Positions 6,185 through 7,656 of a DNA stretch of 7,656 nt are shown here, one piece after another; the first letter of the stretch is position 1; each line of letters starts with the position of its first letter. Source of the stretch: Bacteroidales bacterium (lineage in GTDB: Bacteria > Bacteroidota > Bacteroidia > Bacteroidales > VadinHA17); contig WFRO01000302.1 in assembly GCA_015486475.1 (NCBI GenBank), positions 1 to 7,656 on the forward strand. Direction: 5' to 3'. The notes beneath the pieces were generated by a model. The model saw only the letters and a program-made list of their open reading frames with translations. It searched no databases and was not told the origin of the DNA. The translations under genes were made by a program, and so were the position numbers.

Positions 6185-6471
6185 TCTATTATCTTATCCT
6201 GATCATTTTTCTGCTGCTCCTGATGATCGGGGCAGCCATTTATTCGATAGCACAGAAGGATCTTCTTTACGCCGTCATCGGTACCGGACTGATCAGCCTG
6301 GTGCTGTCCATCCTTTTTTTGTTGCTCCAGGCCCCTGATGTGGCGCTGACGGAAGCTGCCATCGGAGTGGCCCTGACCACCATCGTGTTCATCATCACCA
6401 TACGTAATACGGTGAGACATGAAGATGAAGAAAAAAACCGTAGAACGCTACCTAACCAAACGACAAAATGA
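6181..6471 (+). CDS. MbhD-like / DUF4040 antiporter subunit (stand-alone equivalent of part of the MrpA C-terminus)
   Basis: This 96-residue membrane protein has three hydrophobic helices (about 2-23, 29-49 and 54-74) and a short charged tail (RHEDEEKNRR). The motif APDVALTEAAIGV at 51-63 is characteristic of the MbhD/DUF4040 family and of the matching region of long MrpA proteins. The acidic residues D53 and E58, buried in or near helix 3, are candidates for proton or cation transfer. In Bacillus-type Mrp this region is fused to the end of MrpA; in Mbh-type complexes it is a separate protein, as here. It overlaps both neighbours by 4 bp, so it is almost certainly translated with them. Confidence 0.9.
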   Translation: MIYYLILIIFLLLLMIGAAIYSIAQKDLLYAVIGTGLISLVLSILFLLLQAPDVALTEAAIGVALTTIVFIITIRNTVRHEDEEKNRRTLPNQTTK

Positions 6472-7163
6472 AAAAAGTATTGGTCATATCACTCCTGGCC
6501 GTCTTCGGAGGATATCTGCTGAAAGTCCTTTTTCAGATCGATTTCGGCCATCAGTTCTTCACCAACGGGGTCAAGGACCTTTATCTGGTCGCCTCTCCCG
6601 AGAAACTCAAAGTGGCCAATGTGGTCACTGCCATCGTGGTCAACTTCAGGGGTTTTGATACGCTGGGTGAAGTAACGGTACTTTTCCTGGCCACCACAGC
6701 CATGGCCAGTATCCTTTATAAAGGACGTCACCAACTGGGCGAACGCGCCGTGCTCTTCTCCGGCAGCAGTATCGTAACCACCGGTTCCAAGCTGCTCTTC
6801 CCGGCCATCATACTGCTGGGCGTATATGTGTTCATCCACGGGCACCTCACTCCCGGCGGAGGTTTTCAGGGAGGTGTGATCGTCGCCACAGGGTTCCTGC
6901 TGATGCTGATGGCCTATAAGGATTACTCCGTGAGCCATATCGTCCTGTCGGTGGTGGAATCGCTGGCCGGTATCACCTTTGCCTCACTCGGCCTCGTGGG
7001 TCTGATCAACGGAGGATCGTTCCTGAACGATTTCATGGGCAACGGCACCCTGAACGCTCTTTTCAGCGGCGGCCTGATCCCGATCATCTACATCACGGTA
7101 GGTTTCAAGGTGGGCGCCGAGCTGACCGGTCTGATCTATACTGCATTGAACGAAAAAGATTAA
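6468..7163 (+). CDS. mrpB: Na+/H+ antiporter subunit B (MrpB/MnhB) with an MbhE-like N-terminal domain
   Basis: This 231-residue membrane protein has two parts. Residues about 1-85 match the MbhE-type segment that in long MrpA proteins forms the extreme C-terminus; the key motif is NVVTAIVVNFRGFDTLGE at 51-68. Residues about 97-230 form the MnhB/MrpB domain, with the hallmark HGHLTPGGGFQGG at 124-136 and later GGLIPIIYITVGFKVGAE at 201-218. It therefore combines subunits that are separate (MbhE and MbhF) in archaeal Mbh, or split differently (MrpA and MrpB) in Bacillus. The reading frame runs unbroken through the junction. The start overlaps the preceding stop by 4 bp (ATGA), and mrpC follows after 4 bp. 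Confidence 0.92.
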   Translation: MKKVLVISLLAVFGGYLLKVLFQIDFGHQFFTNGVKDLYLVASPEKLKVANVVTAIVVNFRGFDTLGEVTVLFLATTAMASILYKGRHQLGERAVLFSGSSIVTTGSKLLFPAIILLGVYVFIHGHLTPGGGFQGGVIVATGFLLMLMAYKDYSVSHIVLSVVESLAGITFASLGLVGLINGGSFLNDFMGNGTLNALFSGGLIPIIYITVGFKVGAELTGLIYTALNEKD

Positions 7164-7167
7164 GAAT

Positions 7168-7581
7168 ATGGATTTTAGATTATTTGATCTGAAGATCGTT
7201 GAATACTCCTTTTTCATCACGTCCGTAGTGGTGATCCTCATCGGATTGTACGGCGCTCTGGTGAAAAGGTCTCTCATCAAGGTGGTCATCGGCCTCTCCG
7301 TTTTTGACTCGGGTGTCAACCTGCTGCTGATCTCCGTAGGGTACCTTACCTCGGGCACAGCTCCTATTTACTCTCCCGGTCTCCTGAAAGGCATGCCCCT
7401 GACGCTGGAGAACATCAAAAAACTGAGTGAAGGGATGGTGGACCCTGTGCCGCAGGCGCTGGTGCTCACCGCCATTGTCATCGGTTTCGGGGTCACAGCC
7501 GTGGCACTCTCGCTGGTGATACGCCTCTACCGGCATCATAAGACACTGAATATTGACGAAATAAAGAATCTGAAATGGTAG
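7168..7581 (+). CDS. mrpC: Na+/H+ antiporter subunit C (MrpC/MnhC; NuoK-like)
   Basis: This 137-residue NuoK/MrpC-family subunit has three membrane helices (about 13-33, 36-60 and 93-120). The second helix carries LIKVVIGLSVFDSGVNLLLI (36-55), and the third begins with DPVPQALVLTAIVIGFGVTA (92-111), both strongly typical of MrpC. The long loop at about 61-91 (PIYSPGLLKGMPLTLENIKK) is usual in MrpC and absent from the shorter NuoK of complex I. It starts 4 bp after the mrpB stop. Its last 7 bp overlap the start of the next gene. Confidence 0.94.
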   Translation: MDFRLFDLKIVEYSFFITSVVVILIGLYGALVKRSLIKVVIGLSVFDSGVNLLLISVGYLTSGTAPIYSPGLLKGMPLTLENIKKLSEGMVDPVPQALVLTAIVIGFGVTAVALSLVIRLYRHHKTLNIDEIKNLKW

Positions 7582-7656
7582 GAAGTCCTGTATTATTCAT
7601 CGCGATACCCCTGCTGGCGGCTTTTCTCATCCCGCTGCTGGGTTTTGTCTGGAAAG
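7575..7656 (+). CDS. Start of an MrpD/MnhD-type antiporter-like subunit (NuoL/M/N family), 3'-truncated
   Basis: An ATG at 7575 opens a frame that runs to the window end (27 residues, MVGSPVLFIAIPLLAAFLIP and on through LLGFVWK). It is hydrophobic from residue 5 and has the IPLLAAFLIPLLG pattern seen at the N-terminus of NuoM/MrpD-type proton-pumping subunits. It overlaps the mrpC stop by 7 bp in a different frame, in keeping with the packing of the operon. In both Bacillus-type and Mbh-type clusters the gene after C is the D (MbhH) subunit. The fragment is too short to tell MrpD from another family member. Confidence 0.72.
   Translation, partial: MVGSPVLFIAIPLLAAFLIPLLGFVWK

Overview
The window looks like chromosomal DNA from a Bacteroidota organism, probably a Bacteroidales-type anaerobe. 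The evidence is indirect. The MenE fragment is of the compact Bacteroidetes type. Most starts lack a clear Shine-Dalgarno sequence. Two intergenic TAnnTTTG motifs resemble the Bacteroidetes -7 promoter element. A YwqK-type MORN-repeat protein and a DHOD-like protein of a kind common in this phylum are also present. No rRNA, tRNA, CRISPR array, integrase or transposase was seen. Genus-level placement is not supported by the sequence alone.

Layout. (1) 2-862 (+): 3' part of menE (o-succinylbenzoate-CoA ligase, menaquinone synthesis). (2) 946-3093 (+): a 715-residue KamA-family radical SAM aminomutase. It has K541 and N611 where true lysine 2,3-aminomutase has the two lysine-binding aspartates. 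That is the Lys/Asn pair reported for glutamate 2,3-aminomutase, so beta-glutamate is the predicted product. (3) 3094-3175: a 7-bp-periodic imperfect palindrome between convergent gene ends. (4) 3173-3703 (-): a MORN-repeat protein. (5) 3704-3965: a 262-bp AT-rich divergent intergenic region with two candidate promoters, a direct repeat and a perfect short palindrome. (6) 3993-4994 (+): a DHOD-like flavoprotein that lacks the catalytic Cys/Ser. (7) 5018-7656 (+): a tightly packed Mrp/Mnh-type cation/proton antiporter operon in the order E-F-G-(MbhD/DUF4040)-B(with MbhE-like N-terminus)-C-D. The D gene is cut by the window end.

How it fits together. The Mrp genes overlap or nearly touch and should form one membrane complex exchanging Na+ (or another cation) for H+. 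Their order matches the antiporter module of archaeal Mbh/Mbs complexes (MbhA-H) rather than the Bacillus mrpABCDEFG order. No full-length MrpA precedes them; MrpA C-terminal functions are carried by a small MbhD-like protein and by the N-terminus of the MrpB protein. The DHOD-like gene lies 23 bp upstream of mrpE and is probably co-transcribed. A predicted maker of beta-glutamate, a known compatible solute, near a Na+/H+ antiporter raises the possibility of a salt-adaptation neighbourhood. They are separate transcription units with a MORN gene between them, so this is only a hypothesis.
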